From Phoronis australis (Eukaryota > Phoronida > Phoronidae), in NCBI GenBank assembly GCA_002633005.1, contig NMRA01000676.1:162030-203285 (forward strand): a DNA stretch of 41,256 bases, given 5' to 3'. Shown here one piece after another: positions 30,701-41,256 of this stretch. How positions within the stretch are numbered: the stretch's first letter is position 1; each line of letters opens with the position of its first letter. Position numbers and translations under genes: made by a program. The notes beneath the pieces were generated by a model. That model saw nothing but the letters and a program-made list of their open reading frames with translations. It was not told where the DNA came from and ran no database searches.

Positions 30701-33700
30701 CTGGAAACTAATGTGGAGTAATATTGGAAACTAATGTAGAGTAATACTGCAAACTAATGTGGAGTAATATTGGAAACTAAGAGTAATATTGGAAACTAAT
30801 GTGGAGTAATATTGGAAACTAACGTGGAGTAATGTGGAAACATCATTTTGACTGCCCAGTATTAGAACACTACATATACACATCAAACTTTTTAAAATAA
30901 AATAATTGTTACTTTATCACGAAATGCTGAACGATTCGCGTGGATTCACTGCAAATATGACAGCAAGATAAGAAAGGGTCTGGATTTCTATCAGTCCTTA
31001 TCATATACGTACATGATAAAGTCGTTGCACTGAGCCACAGAAGTAGCCACACCTCCAATAGTTAGCCAAGGATTCATCACTGTTTGTCCACCATTAACTG
31101 ATGTACCAGCTTCTTCGGCTAGATCCTAACAAACACATGTTCAAAAGTCAAGGGATAAGGCCAACAGGTTATCTCATGACAGCAAGAACGCTACTTCAAA
31201 CTACCAAATTCTGAAGACTGACCTTATTGTTTATAATTTTGAGAACAGACCAATAACAAAAGCAGTACCGTGACAATCAGTTATGGGTCGATACAACCCT
31301 GCCCTTCCGTTTCCCTGTCCTCCTCCCCCCCTCTCGTAACTTCCCCCTCAAGTAATCTTTACTTTTCTCACATGACCTGGAATGTGCTACGACCCGACTG
31401 GTTTAACAACACTGAGTACGCAAACCTTGGGATTTTGAAAACAGGATTTTGCCCATGTCACAAACTTGAGATGAGTGTAGGATTCTCTACTTCTCTCTCA
31501 CACAGACACATGGAAAAGGCTCCACACCATAATGTCTTCATTTTTCTATGCCATGTTACTGCGCCTCTATGAGTAGACTGAGCCATTTCAGTGTTCCCCG
31601 TACCTTGGCACAGTAAACAGTTGGGATTATGAACACTTAAGATGAATTCCAAAATCAATGCATACTGTTACAAACTCATGAGATATTAGTCATTTGTTAA
31701 AAACAAAAGACTAATTGACATTCTGCATTAGTTCATTGTTTGGTTTGCCATGATAAAGGAAAGCCAACGGAATTCATGGAAAATGACTTCTTTCACAGCA
31801 TTAAGGACTTTCAGTAAGAGACCATAATTCTAATATTTTTGGTCTGCAATTAATTGCCAAAAATTAAAGTTACAATCTATCAAATTCAACAATTCAGGCC
31901 ACAAATCTGCTATAGGATCTGACATGATGCGTATGTAGTTCATATTTGTGGCATAGGGGGTGCCGCATGCTGTGGTGGCTCTCCAGCGTTCGCCCAATAA
32001 ATAGCTAAACTATGACCATCACTGTCTCTAGTATTTTATTGAAAATACACAACACAAGAGCAACGCGGAGCGTTGAAATGCGCCCACGAATGCATAGTAA
32101 ATGGTGTGCTTTTAGGGTTATTTGTATCATAAAAATGGCCACTAGATGGCGCAAAAACATACAATCCATCCAAAAACAGGAATATGTCAGATTTCATAAA
32201 AATCTGTCAAGGAACTTCAGAGAAACAAAGGAAAACAGATTGCCACTAGTGGGCACAGTGTCCGTTGGAACCGCCTAAAAGTCGTCATCGTCCGTTGTTA
32301 TCTTCATATAAATACACTTGCTAAAATTAGTAAAGATCCTGCAGTGGGTTTAGGAGATACAACTATGGGCGCGAAACAAAACTACCATTAGGAGGTGCCC
32401 CAGTAGTCAGTCACCATCATCAAAGGTCATCTTCACACTCAGAACATATATGCCAATTTTCAAATGATTTGGTTGTTACAAGGGTGGACACCAAAAACAA
32501 GATTTGAAAGCAGCAAAAAATGGCCACTAGGTGGTGCAAAATACCTCGATTCCATCCAAAAACAGGAAGATAGCATCATCACACCAATAGATGCCTTTAT
32601 TTAAAATTTTATGAAAATTTGTTGAGGACCTTTGAAGATACTGAGTTAAACGTAAAAAAATTAAAATTGCCACTAGGGGGCACAGCAGTAGTCAGATCTG
32701 TCCGAAAGACGTCATCATCCGCAGTCAACATCACATAAATACATTTGCTAAATAAAGTAAAGATCCTGCAAACGGTTTAGGAGATACAGCCATAGGGGCA
32801 ACAAAAACAAAACTACCAGTAGGAGGTGCCACAGTAGTCGAAATCGTCGGAAAATCATTGTCAACCCCCTCTTCATAGTAAGCACATACATGCAAATTTT
32901 CACAATCATCCTTGAAGCGGTTTGGTTGATGGAGGGCTGGACGCAAAAAACTGACTCGAAAACAGTAAAAATGGCCACAAGATGGCGCAAACTATGGCGA
33001 ATCCATCTGAAAATGGAAGGATAGCGTCATCTCACTAATAGGTGCATACATACCGAATTTCATGAAAATCCATTCAGGACTTTTGAAGATACAAAGGTAA
33101 GCATAAAAAACTAAAATTGCCACTAGGGGGCACACCAGTAGTCGAATCCGTCCGAAAGTTCGCTCATGCCGTCCCATTCATGAATGGAACATATGAGCCA
33201 AATTTCATGAACATAAGTCAAAGGGTTTTGGAGATAGAGCAGCGGACGCCGCACGCTGCCCAGACGGACGGACGGAGATGACGGCATAATGCGTCCACAC
33301 ATAAATATGTGGGCGCATAATAACAAAATCAGTTCATGATCATTTTTCAGCAGACATTTGTAATTGTAGTTCTTTATTCTTTCTGAAGGTGGCACTATTA
33401 GTTCTCTGGATTTGAGAAACAATAAACATGGCATGCAGTAAGTTATAGGTAAAATGGAGCTATGACAAAATTCGGCATTTTTGTTATCTCTTTAAAATAG
33501 TACAGCAGAATTTGTTTATTTATGTTTGCTAGAACAGATTTCTAAGAACTTGAATATCGAATTCCAGGGTTTCTAAGATTCTTAAACTTGATATAAACCC
33601 CCCAGAAAAACCTCAAGGGGTTATTTATTGCATTAGAACTTGAACAACCCCTGTTGAGTTTGAATATATCCCGCTGTTTAGAATACAGCATCTAAGCTTT

Positions 33701-36257
33701 GCATCTTAATTGCTTACCCTGAAGCCGGTCATCATCATAGGCACTACAGTGTCACGTTCTTTATCAGTCATTTTGGTGCTGACACCTAGCAGCATCAACA
33801 TATTAGCACACTCCTTTACACCCATGGCATAGAGGTCACTCAGTACATTGGCACAAGCTATCTTTCCCTGGAACACAAGACACATCATCACAATCAAGAA
33901 TCTTAAATTTTGGTCAGTCCCTTGACATCGAAGTTCTCTAAAACCTCATGAAGCACTTGACCAAAGACCCAAATCACCTCAAACCCCTTAAATGCGATAT
34001 CATATTGTTGAGGACATCATGCCTTTTTAACAAAATCAAGGTAACACAACAACAAAATGCCTATCACATTTAGCACAGACCTTATAAATTAGTCTCCATA
34101 AAAACTTATGTGTTACATAAAATCCTTCCACGTGGTTAGCGATGAAGATCTCATAAATATACACCAGGGCTCGATTTGCGACTTGGCGACCTGCAGATAG
34201 CCAATACGATCTCAGATTTCATTTGGCGACCAGGTGAAAATCCCAAGTCACTTTAAAGTCGTCACACACACATCAGCGCACGGGCTCAAAATACTGCAGG
34301 AAGACGGGAGTTGGACATGTTCGTCAAAAACCCGATGTCAATTTCAGGACCCCTGCAAAGACCACCTGCCCTGAAACCATCATCATGTGTTAGGTAGGAG
34401 GCGAGTCTGTGTGGAATATCGGACCCACGGGAGATTGGCGGTTGCTGAGTACAGCACGTGTTACCCATTCAACTAAAAAAAAACAGCTCAACATCAAAGG
34501 AAACATCCCTGGTGTTGTGACGGACAGTTGCTCAGTCTGCCAGTTCAACTCAGATATTGCTGTTTTGTCACTTTTGACTGTTGTGAACTGTACATCATTT
34601 GCAGGGGTCCACACTTTTGCACCCATGCATACAGTGTTTCCTAAATTTGGCAACCTGATTTCCCAATTTACGGCATGGTCGCATTTGGCGAGTCGGCACA
34701 GCGACACACATCAAGTCTCCTACACTGTCACAACACAAATAGTTTTCATTTAAACTGATGCATAACTCCTATTGGGTGTCAAAGAAACCACGTAGCTAAT
34801 GCACCACACTAAACTGTGACCTCGCATCAAGCAAATTCTTTGACATAATGAAAGTCAGCAGCAGCTTTAAATGAATGTGGTTCAACATTTTAGCAGCAGT
34901 AAATACCATCACATAAGGATCGTCCACCAGGGGGTAGAAGAAGTCTGTTGTCTGAACAAGGGACAGTCCACCGTGAGAAAGGGGGGTCACACAGGCGTCC
35001 ATTCCTATGCCTGTAAGAATAGATAAACCACATGAAATACGATCTTATTTCAAGGTTCTACATAAAGGCAGCTCCAAGGAAAACAAACAATTTTGCCACA
35101 CTGTTCAGACAGTGCACTCGATACCTCAATTAAGGGATCAAATAACAGGACCATTCCCAGACGAAAAAAATAATTAGATATATATCCTCATCAGGTGCAA
35201 AAATCCAACCCCCATGTAAAAATACTCCCCTAAAGAATAAAACCACTTAGGCAAAACATAAGTTTCGGCAACCTCAGGCAATGTTCATGAGCAGTGGCTG
35301 AACCGAAAACTAGTCCACCCTCAGAAGGCACAGACACCTTTACCATCAAGTGAGCGAAGACCCTGAAATTTGACATTATTTACCAAAAATGATAAACAAA
35401 AGGTTTTGTCATAAAATTTGCAGCATCTTATATTTTGGTGGCATTAGCCGACTGGAGAAAGTTGTGGTTTCTTAAAGGGGCACAGACCACACTTGCTTCC
35501 TTAAATAAACTATACTTCATCTAACGACATGATTAACCTTCAGACAAAAACACACCACATACACACAGTGGGCAATGGTTCCTTTTCGTGGAAATCAGGA
35601 CAATCCCGCAGGCTTTTTTTCACTCAAAATCAGTTACCACCTAAATTAAGGGGCTACTGCAACTCAGTAGGCCTACATCTAGTAAACTTATGACATGCAA
35701 ATGTCAAAAGATTCAGCCCTAAACAAAAACCATGATATTGTAACAGTTAAAAATATTTAGTTATTATTTTTTTAAGACAGTATGTGCACCTTTGAATGCG
35801 TTGTCTAGTGTTTTACCTAAAGCAGTAGGCCTACTAGTACATATTTTATCTGATTCAAGGAATTAGCAGTGATATTGCCAGAATGAAATTTGAAAGTGTA
35901 TATGACTCAAACATCAAAATGCTTCTATATTTTAACCAATGGCTCAACACTGAACTGTCTGTCTACTATGGTCACTTGTTCATTCTTGGAATGATCATCC
36001 GCCATGATGCCGTCGGTGTGACGTATTTTAGAGTTTGAACAGACAAACGACATACCAACTTGAGGTGTGGCGGCAGCATATTGTGAATCTTGCTGTTCGA
36101 TTTCCTGGCCGTCGTCCTTCTGAAGTCCATCCAGGAGCTTGAGCAGAACATCCTGGGGGACCTTGCAACCTCATCCCTTTAATTCTGTGAATTTGGTGAG
36201 GCGGAAATTAGGATCCAGGTCATGTTCGATTGGGTCAAACGGTTTTCTCACAGACAT
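27712..36257 (-). CDS. SEPHS2: Selenophosphate synthetase 2, selenocysteine-containing
   Basis: Seven coding exons, in - strand order: 36257-36056, 35010-34907, 33867-33718, 31125-31013, 30492-30302, 29576-29364, 27896-27712 (TAG). They encode 385 residues; human SEPHS1 has 392 and SEPHS2 448. The enzyme makes monoselenophosphate from selenide and ATP, the selenium donor for Sec-tRNA. Codon 29 is an in-frame UGA (36173-36171) in [17 protein letters not shown], exactly where SEPHS2 has Sec; K32 matches the catalytic lysine. Later motifs: [129 protein letters not shown] and [17 protein letters not shown], typical AIRS-fold ATP/metal sites. The ATG at 36257 follows an in-frame TAG five codons upstream, which fixes the start. 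A conventional ORF search loses exon 1 at the UGA. Confidence 0.96.
28644..29149. mobile_element. 506-bp MITE with 13-bp perfect TIRs and 6-bp target duplication
   Basis: The left end CAGGGCTTGGAAT and right end ATTCCAAGCCCTG are perfect inverted repeats. They are flanked by ATGAGA on both sides (28638-28643 and 29150-29155). Subterminal CGCGGAAA/TTTCCGCG motifs recur inside. There is no transposase, so it is non-autonomous. The CAGGG terminus resembles hAT ends, but hAT makes 8-bp duplications, so the superfamily is uncertain. It lies in the SEPHS2 intron 27897-29363. Confidence 0.82.
30664..30841. repeat. 23-bp minisatellite, about 8 units
   Basis: Units of AATGTGGAGTAATATTGGA plus AACT repeat with few changes; one unit is shortened to 19 bp and the last is truncated. 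It lies in the SEPHS2 intron between 30493 and 31012. Confidence 0.92.
32051..33318 (+). mobile_element. Modular dispersed repeat, copy in SEPHS2 intron
   Basis: About 2.7 head-to-tail units of 390-450 bp, each starting near ATGGCCACTAGATGGCGCAA (32134, 32520, 32971). Internal phrases include CCATCCAAAAACAGGA, TTTCATGAAAATC, TTGCCACTAGGGGGCACA, GATCCTGCA and GGTTTAGGAGATACA. Near the right end is a GACGGACGGACGGAG run. ATGCGCCCAC (32078-32087) and GTGGGCGCAT (33309-33318) are inverted at the two ends. No protein is encoded. It matches 4450-5760 in the reverse direction and 260-296 at one end. It is a non-autonomous repeat family of unknown class. Confidence 0.7.
35011..36055. other. SEPHS2 intron 1
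   Basis: A GT-AG intron on - separating the selenocysteine exon from the GIGMDAC exon. I see no gene, tandem repeat or defined mobile element inside it. Confidence 0.85.
36125..36161 (-). promoter_or_regulatory. Stem-loop just downstream of the Sec UGA
   Basis: Starting 9 nt after the UGA on the - strand, GTCC (36161-36158) pairs with GGAC (36128-36125) and CCAGGA (36156-36151) with TCCTGG (36136-36131). The internal loop is C opposite AT and the apical loop is 14 nt. Such stem-loops 3' of the UGA promote readthrough in selenoprotein genes (selenocysteine redefinition elements) and are known in selenophosphate synthetase genes. Function here is inferred from position and fold only. Confidence 0.6.
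36171..36173 (-). other. SEPHS2: Selenocysteine codon UGA of SEPHS2
   Basis: UGA is codon 29. It is flanked by perfectly conserved family sequence on both sides (LKG before, GCKVPQ after) and the frame stays open to the exon end at 36056. Sec occupies the position of Cys17 in E. coli SelD. Confidence 0.95.
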
Positions 36258-37520
36258 GTCGTCAAATCTTGACTAATTTATGGAGAATGAAATGTGATGT
36301 CTAGTCACAAATCCAGTGAGAAGACACAAAAAACAGCGTGCTTCTTGCAAAACGGACCACGAAACCACACACTCACACACACGTACACATAGAGGCAGCA
36401 CGATGCCCGGAGGACGACACGCGCTTAGTGAGAAGTTCCCGGATGAGTGCCTTTCGATAACGTGGGGAGTAATCATTTTCTTACTGCAACGTCCCTAGAT
36501 TTTCCTCATCTCGCGCCCGGTTCAAGCCTGCCCAAGCACAAAATTCTTCTCTCACACTCATAAAACTGCTCTGTTGAACACAAACTTCTCCATCCTGAAC
36601 CACTTTCCGCGGACGTTTTTATTTGCTGGCAGACGGATGCTCCCCCGCATCATTTCTAACCTGGTTCCCGGGCGTCACAAGCTGACGTCACGGATTGCTG
36701 AGCAGGAGACTAGCATCATTTCGTGGGTCTCACCTGCCAAGCTGTTCGAACGCCGCCGCGTTCCCTCTTCTCGGGCCACTTCGCACGACTTGATCTCTAT
36801 CCGCAGATCAACTGCGGGAAGACTAAATACTTGTAAACACATTCCCGCCAATTTTGATCATTTGCCTTAAAAAGAATTATTTCTCAATTATTTTGATAAA
36901 ACGAAAACCGCAAACAAACACGTCCATATAGGTCTAGGCCCTACATATACAACGGACACTTACTGTGGTTCATTTACTCTAGAGATAAGATCGAAAGGAT
37001 ACCAAACCAGGTTTGGCCTATTAACCGGCATTAAAACTATATTTCCCACCCACTTCTACAAATCGACGAGACGTTTTGTAAAATGAGGAGAATAAACTCG
37101 ATCGCCTCACGTGGACGCGAGTGACAAACCTTTCAAAACAATCAAATTGTTTTAGACTACTACAGCTAAGTTAGTTAAATTGTGATTGGTTTTAAAATTG
37201 GATAGTGGCACGATCGCGAATATCGAGCCATGGAATAATGACTGTCAAAATTTTATTTTTCAATTCCCGATAGAAAATAGAACTATAATTGTGATTCCAT
37301 GCAGGCCCGTGCCCAGCATTGCGCAGGGGGTGGTTCGAATTTCTTGAACGGTGGACCTTTGAGACTTTGCAAACGTCGACACTGTGGAGTTTTCATTAAG
37401 GCCCTCAGTTGACGCAGCTTAATCAGGGGGGAGAGAAATTTGTATACACAATGACACCCCGGCCAATCCGCGATCGAGAGCGCCCGGAAGGCGATGCGAG
37501 AAGTAGACCTTGCACCAAAA
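36258..37520. promoter_or_regulatory. Region upstream of SEPHS2, possible bidirectional promoter
   Basis: This is the interval between the SEPHS2 start codon and a possible + strand start at 37521. It is richer in CG than the flanking introns around 36360-36830. A 98-codon + ORF at 36574-36870 has no family resemblance and I do not call it. The 5' UTR and promoter of SEPHS2 should be here. Confidence 0.45.
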
Positions 37521-37545
37521 ATGGCAGACGACAGTGACATATCCG
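37521..37545 (+). CDS. Possible first coding exon of an unidentified gene
   Basis: The ATG of CCAAAAATGGCAGACGAC opens MADDSDIS and is followed by an excellent donor (CCG|GTGAGT). A possible next exon starts at 38124 after TTTTTTTTCAG and continues in frame as VEPAVATRGVFQ, but no clear donor follows before the GT microsatellite. I do not recognise the protein. The short acidic start, donor and head-to-head position relative to SEPHS2 are suggestive only. Confidence 0.3.
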
Positions 37546-38222
37546 GTGAGTTTAAGTGTCATTTTCTGCTTAAATAGAAGCCACTTTGGTACGAATGCTA
37601 ACACAGAAAAGCGTCAGAGTGTTACTTTTGTTGTGAATCTGAAATAATGCTTGGTTTTTGGTTATTTTTTTAAAATAAAGAGCTCATAAAGCAATGACTT
37701 TCGGTAAAATGCCTAGCGCCTCGTAAAATCGACAATTACTGGCTACTTGCTGTTAGCAATTCCAGGGTTCTTAAGAAGAGACGTGTGACGTTTATAGTTT
37801 AATCGTCCGGACCCTGGTGACACCTTTGTTAGTTATGATTTGTGAAACAATTTGAGATATTTACCAATACAAGCAGGTCCTTGTGTCAGACGTCGATCGG
37901 GAACGCGTTAATTCTCTATCGTGATCGTGAACGCAAAAAGGCGATCATGAACGCACATTTTTTTCTCTGCAGGCCTGAATAGTCGTTCAAGTTACGGTAT
38001 TATGTCAATAATTTTAGAATAATACGTAGGGTTGATTATCAATTACATTTCATCGTTTTTTCATTATTTCTAAATGAGATTTAGCCTAACAAACATAACT
38101 GGATGCATTCGATTTTTTTTCAGTTGAACCAGCTGTAGCCACACGAGGAGTCTTTCAGGGTGTTAACGTCTACGCCTTCAGAAAAAGAGTAGTACAACTG
38201 CTGCATGTCACTAGGCTACTGA

Positions 38223-38224
<2 letters not shown>

Positions 38225-38298
<74 letters not shown>
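38225..38298. repeat. (GT)37 microsatellite
   Basis: An uninterrupted run of 37 GT dinucleotides. Perfect runs of this length are expected to be polymorphic. Confidence 0.98.
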
Positions 38299-38300
<2 letters not shown>

Positions 38301-39448
38301 AATAAAATACAGTGACACTACAACAAAGCAACATCTTGGTCGCCGCAGCCCGTATCCGTGCCCCAATTGTTGCCCCTAATTGAGAATGAGTCGCTAATTA
38401 GATTCAAGTATCACGATTGGCAGTGATTGCAACCGATCTCAACAATGAAATCAATGTATTAAGAACTAGTCAACTTTTCAGTTTTGCACACCCTTTTAAA
38501 TGGTTACTTAGTGGACACATACAATAATTTATTCACGTTTGTTACGACTCATTAGCAGACAATCAGAATAATGAACTGGTTGGTTCAGTGGTTTGAGGCC
38601 TAGACTATTGTTTGAGAGAGACCCGATTGAGTAAAAAAGTCACTGTCGGAGTTCTGGTTCTGGAATTGTACTGGACATCCGAAATAGTGAATTTTCGAAG
38701 GTGGCAAACCTTCGGAGTAGTGGACCTTCGGAGTAGCGCACCTTGGGAATTTTGGCATCTGACCTTGGCAGTGTCAGATCTACGTTTTCAGTAAGGGATG
38801 GGGGGTAGGACTCGCCTGAATCCGAGGCGCGTAGCGCCGAGAGTAGGGAAGGTCGGGAGGGGGTTCCCCCTCTTGTGTAAGATTTTGTTTGGTTTTTAGT
38901 TGCTGATTTTGTTTTCCTGGTGATATTTTTTTAATTTTTATTTTTGATCCTATCCCGCGTGGAGCGTTTGAACCCCCCGAACACCCCTCCGCTGACCCGC
39001 CTCTGCTTGGAAATCTTTTCCATCAGGTTGCTCGCATGAAGTGTGTGAGGCTGTGTACCATTGACACTAGTGACAAAAGAAGTCTATCTCCATTGACCAG
39101 AGTTTTTATTGGGTTTAGACCTACTTTCCCCCCCAAAATGTGAACATGCTCTTCTGCGTTTTGTCACAGCAAGCAAACTCAGGTTTTTATGCAACGACGA
39201 AGGGCTGTCTATAACTTGCCGTCGCCTTCTACTGAATTTAAAAAGACGGAAACACACATACGTGTACACGAATGCATGTTAATCCACCAATCCACACCCG
39301 AATTGGACACTATATGACGAAAAACATACCCGTATGTGATGACCGAAGGTACCAACTAAAACGATCACATTTACTATATATACAATACCCAGAAAGCGTC
39401 AAGAGGCACTGTATCTGGCTTAAATACATACAAAGAAATATATATATA

Positions 39449-39612
39449 TAGATTACTACATGGCGAAGTCGTTATCCCCCGTTATCTAGAGCCCGAGTGG
39501 ATTTTGGAGAATTATCGCCCGAGGGGCGTCAGCCCCGAGGGTGATAATTCTACAAAATCCACTCGGGCTCTAGATAAGGGGGATAACGACTGAGAACATG
39601 TAATAATCTATT
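39449..39612. mobile_element. Long fold-back palindrome of about 164 bp
   Basis: Two arms of about 80 bp (39449-39528 and 39533-39612) are inverted around GTCA. Near-perfect blocks include GTCGTTATCCCCC/GGGGGATAACGAC and CTAGAGCCCGAGTGGATTTT/AAAATCCACTCGGGCTCTAG. Outer TATAGATTACTACATG pairs with CATGTAATAATCTATTTATA with mismatches. It encodes no protein. A fold-back or MITE-type element is the simplest reading. Confidence 0.88.
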
Positions 39613-40142
39613 TATACCACATTCTAAACGAGAAACATTGCAATGAATTGGTCTACCTTCCTCGACTCGCCTCGGCATTGTAACTACTTTCTATATCAGA
39701 GGACCGGGGTCGGAGGTCGTGACCTTTTAAGAAAAGCCGAGCTATTTTTGTAAAATAATACTTATACTCAAAACCAAATAGAAATTTAAACAGAATAGAA
39801 ATGAAGTGAATCTCTAAATTTAGGTTAAGCAACTACTATAGCTTAAAACTCGTTTTTTACACGCTAAGATTCGACCGGGAAATTATCGTCTGCTAAAGTA
39901 GGTTACCACTGGTAACTGAATATAATTCTCAAGTCAAAGATCCTGACGACACGATACCCCCATTCAAACTGGAGATCGGTGATTTACAAGTAAGAGAACA
40001 TGAGAGAAAAATTTCACTGAATTAAGATATCATTTTTATGGAAATTGTGTGCCTTATTTTTCGTAGCGTATAAGTACAGTACAATGCGGTTTGTTGAACG
40101 TGCGATTATTGCGCGTGCTCATATATTTTCACTCTTGATGAC

Positions 40143-40213
40143 GTCAGTCGCTGCGTGGTGTAGTGGTAAAGTCGGCAACTAGCAATATTAGGGTACCGGG
40201 TTCGACCCAAATC
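40143..40213 (+). mobile_element. tRNA-derived SINE head or tRNA pseudogene
   Basis: An A box TGGTGTAGTGG (40156-40166) and B box GGTTCGACCC (40199-40208) are spaced as in a tRNA gene. The ends do not form a 7-bp acceptor stem and the T arm is imperfect, so it is not a working tRNA. AT-rich sequence follows, as in a SINE body, but its 3' end is unclear. Confidence 0.65.
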
Positions 40214-40457
40214 GTTATCAGTGAGATAACTTTATGGGTTATTACACGGTTGCATTTGCCATTTGACGCTAATATTGTGGTATAAATACAATTATTATAC
40301 ACAAATACATGAATTAAAAAAGTGATGATAAGATTACAATGATATATGATTAAAAATATGAATACAGATTCATTTCTATGCAAAAAATAAGTTATTCAAC
40401 ATGTATACAATATTATCGACTCGCACAAAGATACTATTTCATGACGGACCCTGCCCA

Positions 40458-40507
40458 GCTAAAAATTGACCGTCGGACGACCATCGTCCGACGGTTGGAG
40501 TTAGCTA
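40458..40507. repeat. Hairpin with 12-bp perfect stem
   Basis: ACCGTCGGACGA (40469-40480) and TCGTCCGACGGT (40484-40495) are perfect complements around CCA. After an unpaired stretch, AGCTAA and TTAGCT at the outside also pair. It could be the remains of a small inverted-repeat element. Confidence 0.75.
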
Positions 40508-41256
40508 ATGCGAACACAATAACAAAAAATGTACCTACTTAACTAAGTTTCTCGCGGAAAACTAAGTAATTTACAATTTTGAATTTTCTTTCTAGGCCAG
40601 AAAATAAAGTTTTTATTAATATAAAAATTTACCGCCTTGTGTACGAGCAGAGCGTAAGAATTTACAAAAGGTATGTTGTGATAAGGAGAAATATATTGTT
40701 AAAACGAATAGCAATTGAGAACTTGTTTTTAAGCGTAGGTATACAGTCGTCATTTTCTGTAGGCCTACTAATTTCTTCCCATGTATTTTTCACGATTAAA
40801 TGACGAGTTCTTCGAGCTTAGTTAGCCCAGTCAGCACACATGAGGTATCACGCAGTGGCACGCGCTTTAGAATTGACCTATCGCCAGGATTATGACGGAC
40901 GGCTTAATTGACCAATCAGAACGCAGCATTCTAAGCACACCTTCGTCTGCGTTTCCAAGCCGCCATTATACCCGACAAACCACACGTAATCGAGTAAAAC
41001 TTACTTTAGTCTATAGCTCAAGAAATTGTCCGCTAAGAATGGGGAAACGGTGTTGATATGACGTGTGTAGTACCGAAAGCCGTTATGCTGCTCCAGAATA
41101 ATATCCCGTCATTTTTTGGCATGTCCTAAGCCGAAAATGATGTTGAAAAGCGTAAACTATGGATCAAACTGTACGGCCACACGAGCAGCTGAACTTAGCG
41201 ATGTTGCTTGATAACTCGAAGGCTATAATAAACACAAATATATTAGTTCCAAGATA

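Larger units (their letters stand above)
37546..41256. other. Right-hand non-coding region
   Basis: No conserved coding exon is recognised here apart from the doubtful continuation at 38124. The region holds a GT microsatellite, a fold-back element, a tRNA-derived SINE head and a hairpin. It also has short repeats of ACCTTCGGAGTAG around 38708-38735 and a GAGGCGCGTAGCGCCGAG palindromic phrase near 38825. A YY1-like AAGCCGCCATTAT (40957-40969) near the right end may mark another promoter. Confidence 0.5.

Noticed and set aside
34166-34760. CAGGGCTCGATTTGCGAC resembling a transposon end, plus overlapping ORFs
   Set aside because: No matching inverted right end or target duplication was found, and the ORFs have no recognised domain.
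36574-36870. 98-codon + strand ORF upstream of SEPHS2
   Set aside because: It lies in the higher-GC promoter-side region with no family resemblance, and the Arg-rich composition is expected by chance there.
40143-40213. Functional tRNA gene
   Set aside because: No 7-bp acceptor stem pairs the ends, despite good A and B boxes.

Overview
This is a single-copy nuclear segment of an animal genome. The genes are split by many GT-AG introns, base composition is AT-rich, and there are numerous degenerate mobile elements and minisatellites. The protein families and the use of selenocysteine point to a bilaterian, most likely a marine invertebrate such as a mollusc. I could not fix the phylum from the sequence alone.

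Four conserved genes alternate in strand. (1) The 3' part of an RBM5/RBM10-type splicing regulator lies on + (exons 1088-8472), running in from the left edge. (2) A complete mitochondrial aminomethyltransferase gene (AMT, glycine cleavage T-protein) lies on - (exons 12067-17692). (3) A complete ING3 gene, an H3K4me3 reader of the NuA4/TIP60 complex, lies on + (exons 18334-26070). (4) A complete selenophosphate synthetase of the SEPHS2 type lies on - (exons 27712-36257). Its first exon carries an in-frame UGA read as selenocysteine. I assigned each exon by following the reading frame and phase across GT-AG junctions; the phases close exactly in all four genes.

RBM5 and AMT converge, AMT and ING3 are head to head (641 bp between start codons), and ING3 and SEPHS2 converge. 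A short, uncertain + strand first exon (37521-37545) may start a fifth gene, head to head with SEPHS2. The genes do not form one pathway. They cover splicing control, mitochondrial one-carbon metabolism, chromatin reading and selenium metabolism.

Introns and the right-hand 3.5 kb hold the accessory material. This includes a modular ~1.3 kb repeat family present in both orientations (4450-5760 and 32051-33318), a 506 bp MITE with perfect terminal repeats and a target duplication (28644-29149), two long fold-back palindromes (18537-18677, 39449-39612), a retroelement coding remnant (15248-15517), a tRNA-derived SINE head (40143-40213), and several minisatellites. A 242 bp duplication around a single N (22179-22663) looks like an assembly error.

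The most notable biology is the selenocysteine codon of SEPHS2. A well-formed stem-loop lies just downstream of the UGA, yet no canonical SECIS element can be found by eye in the 3' flank.
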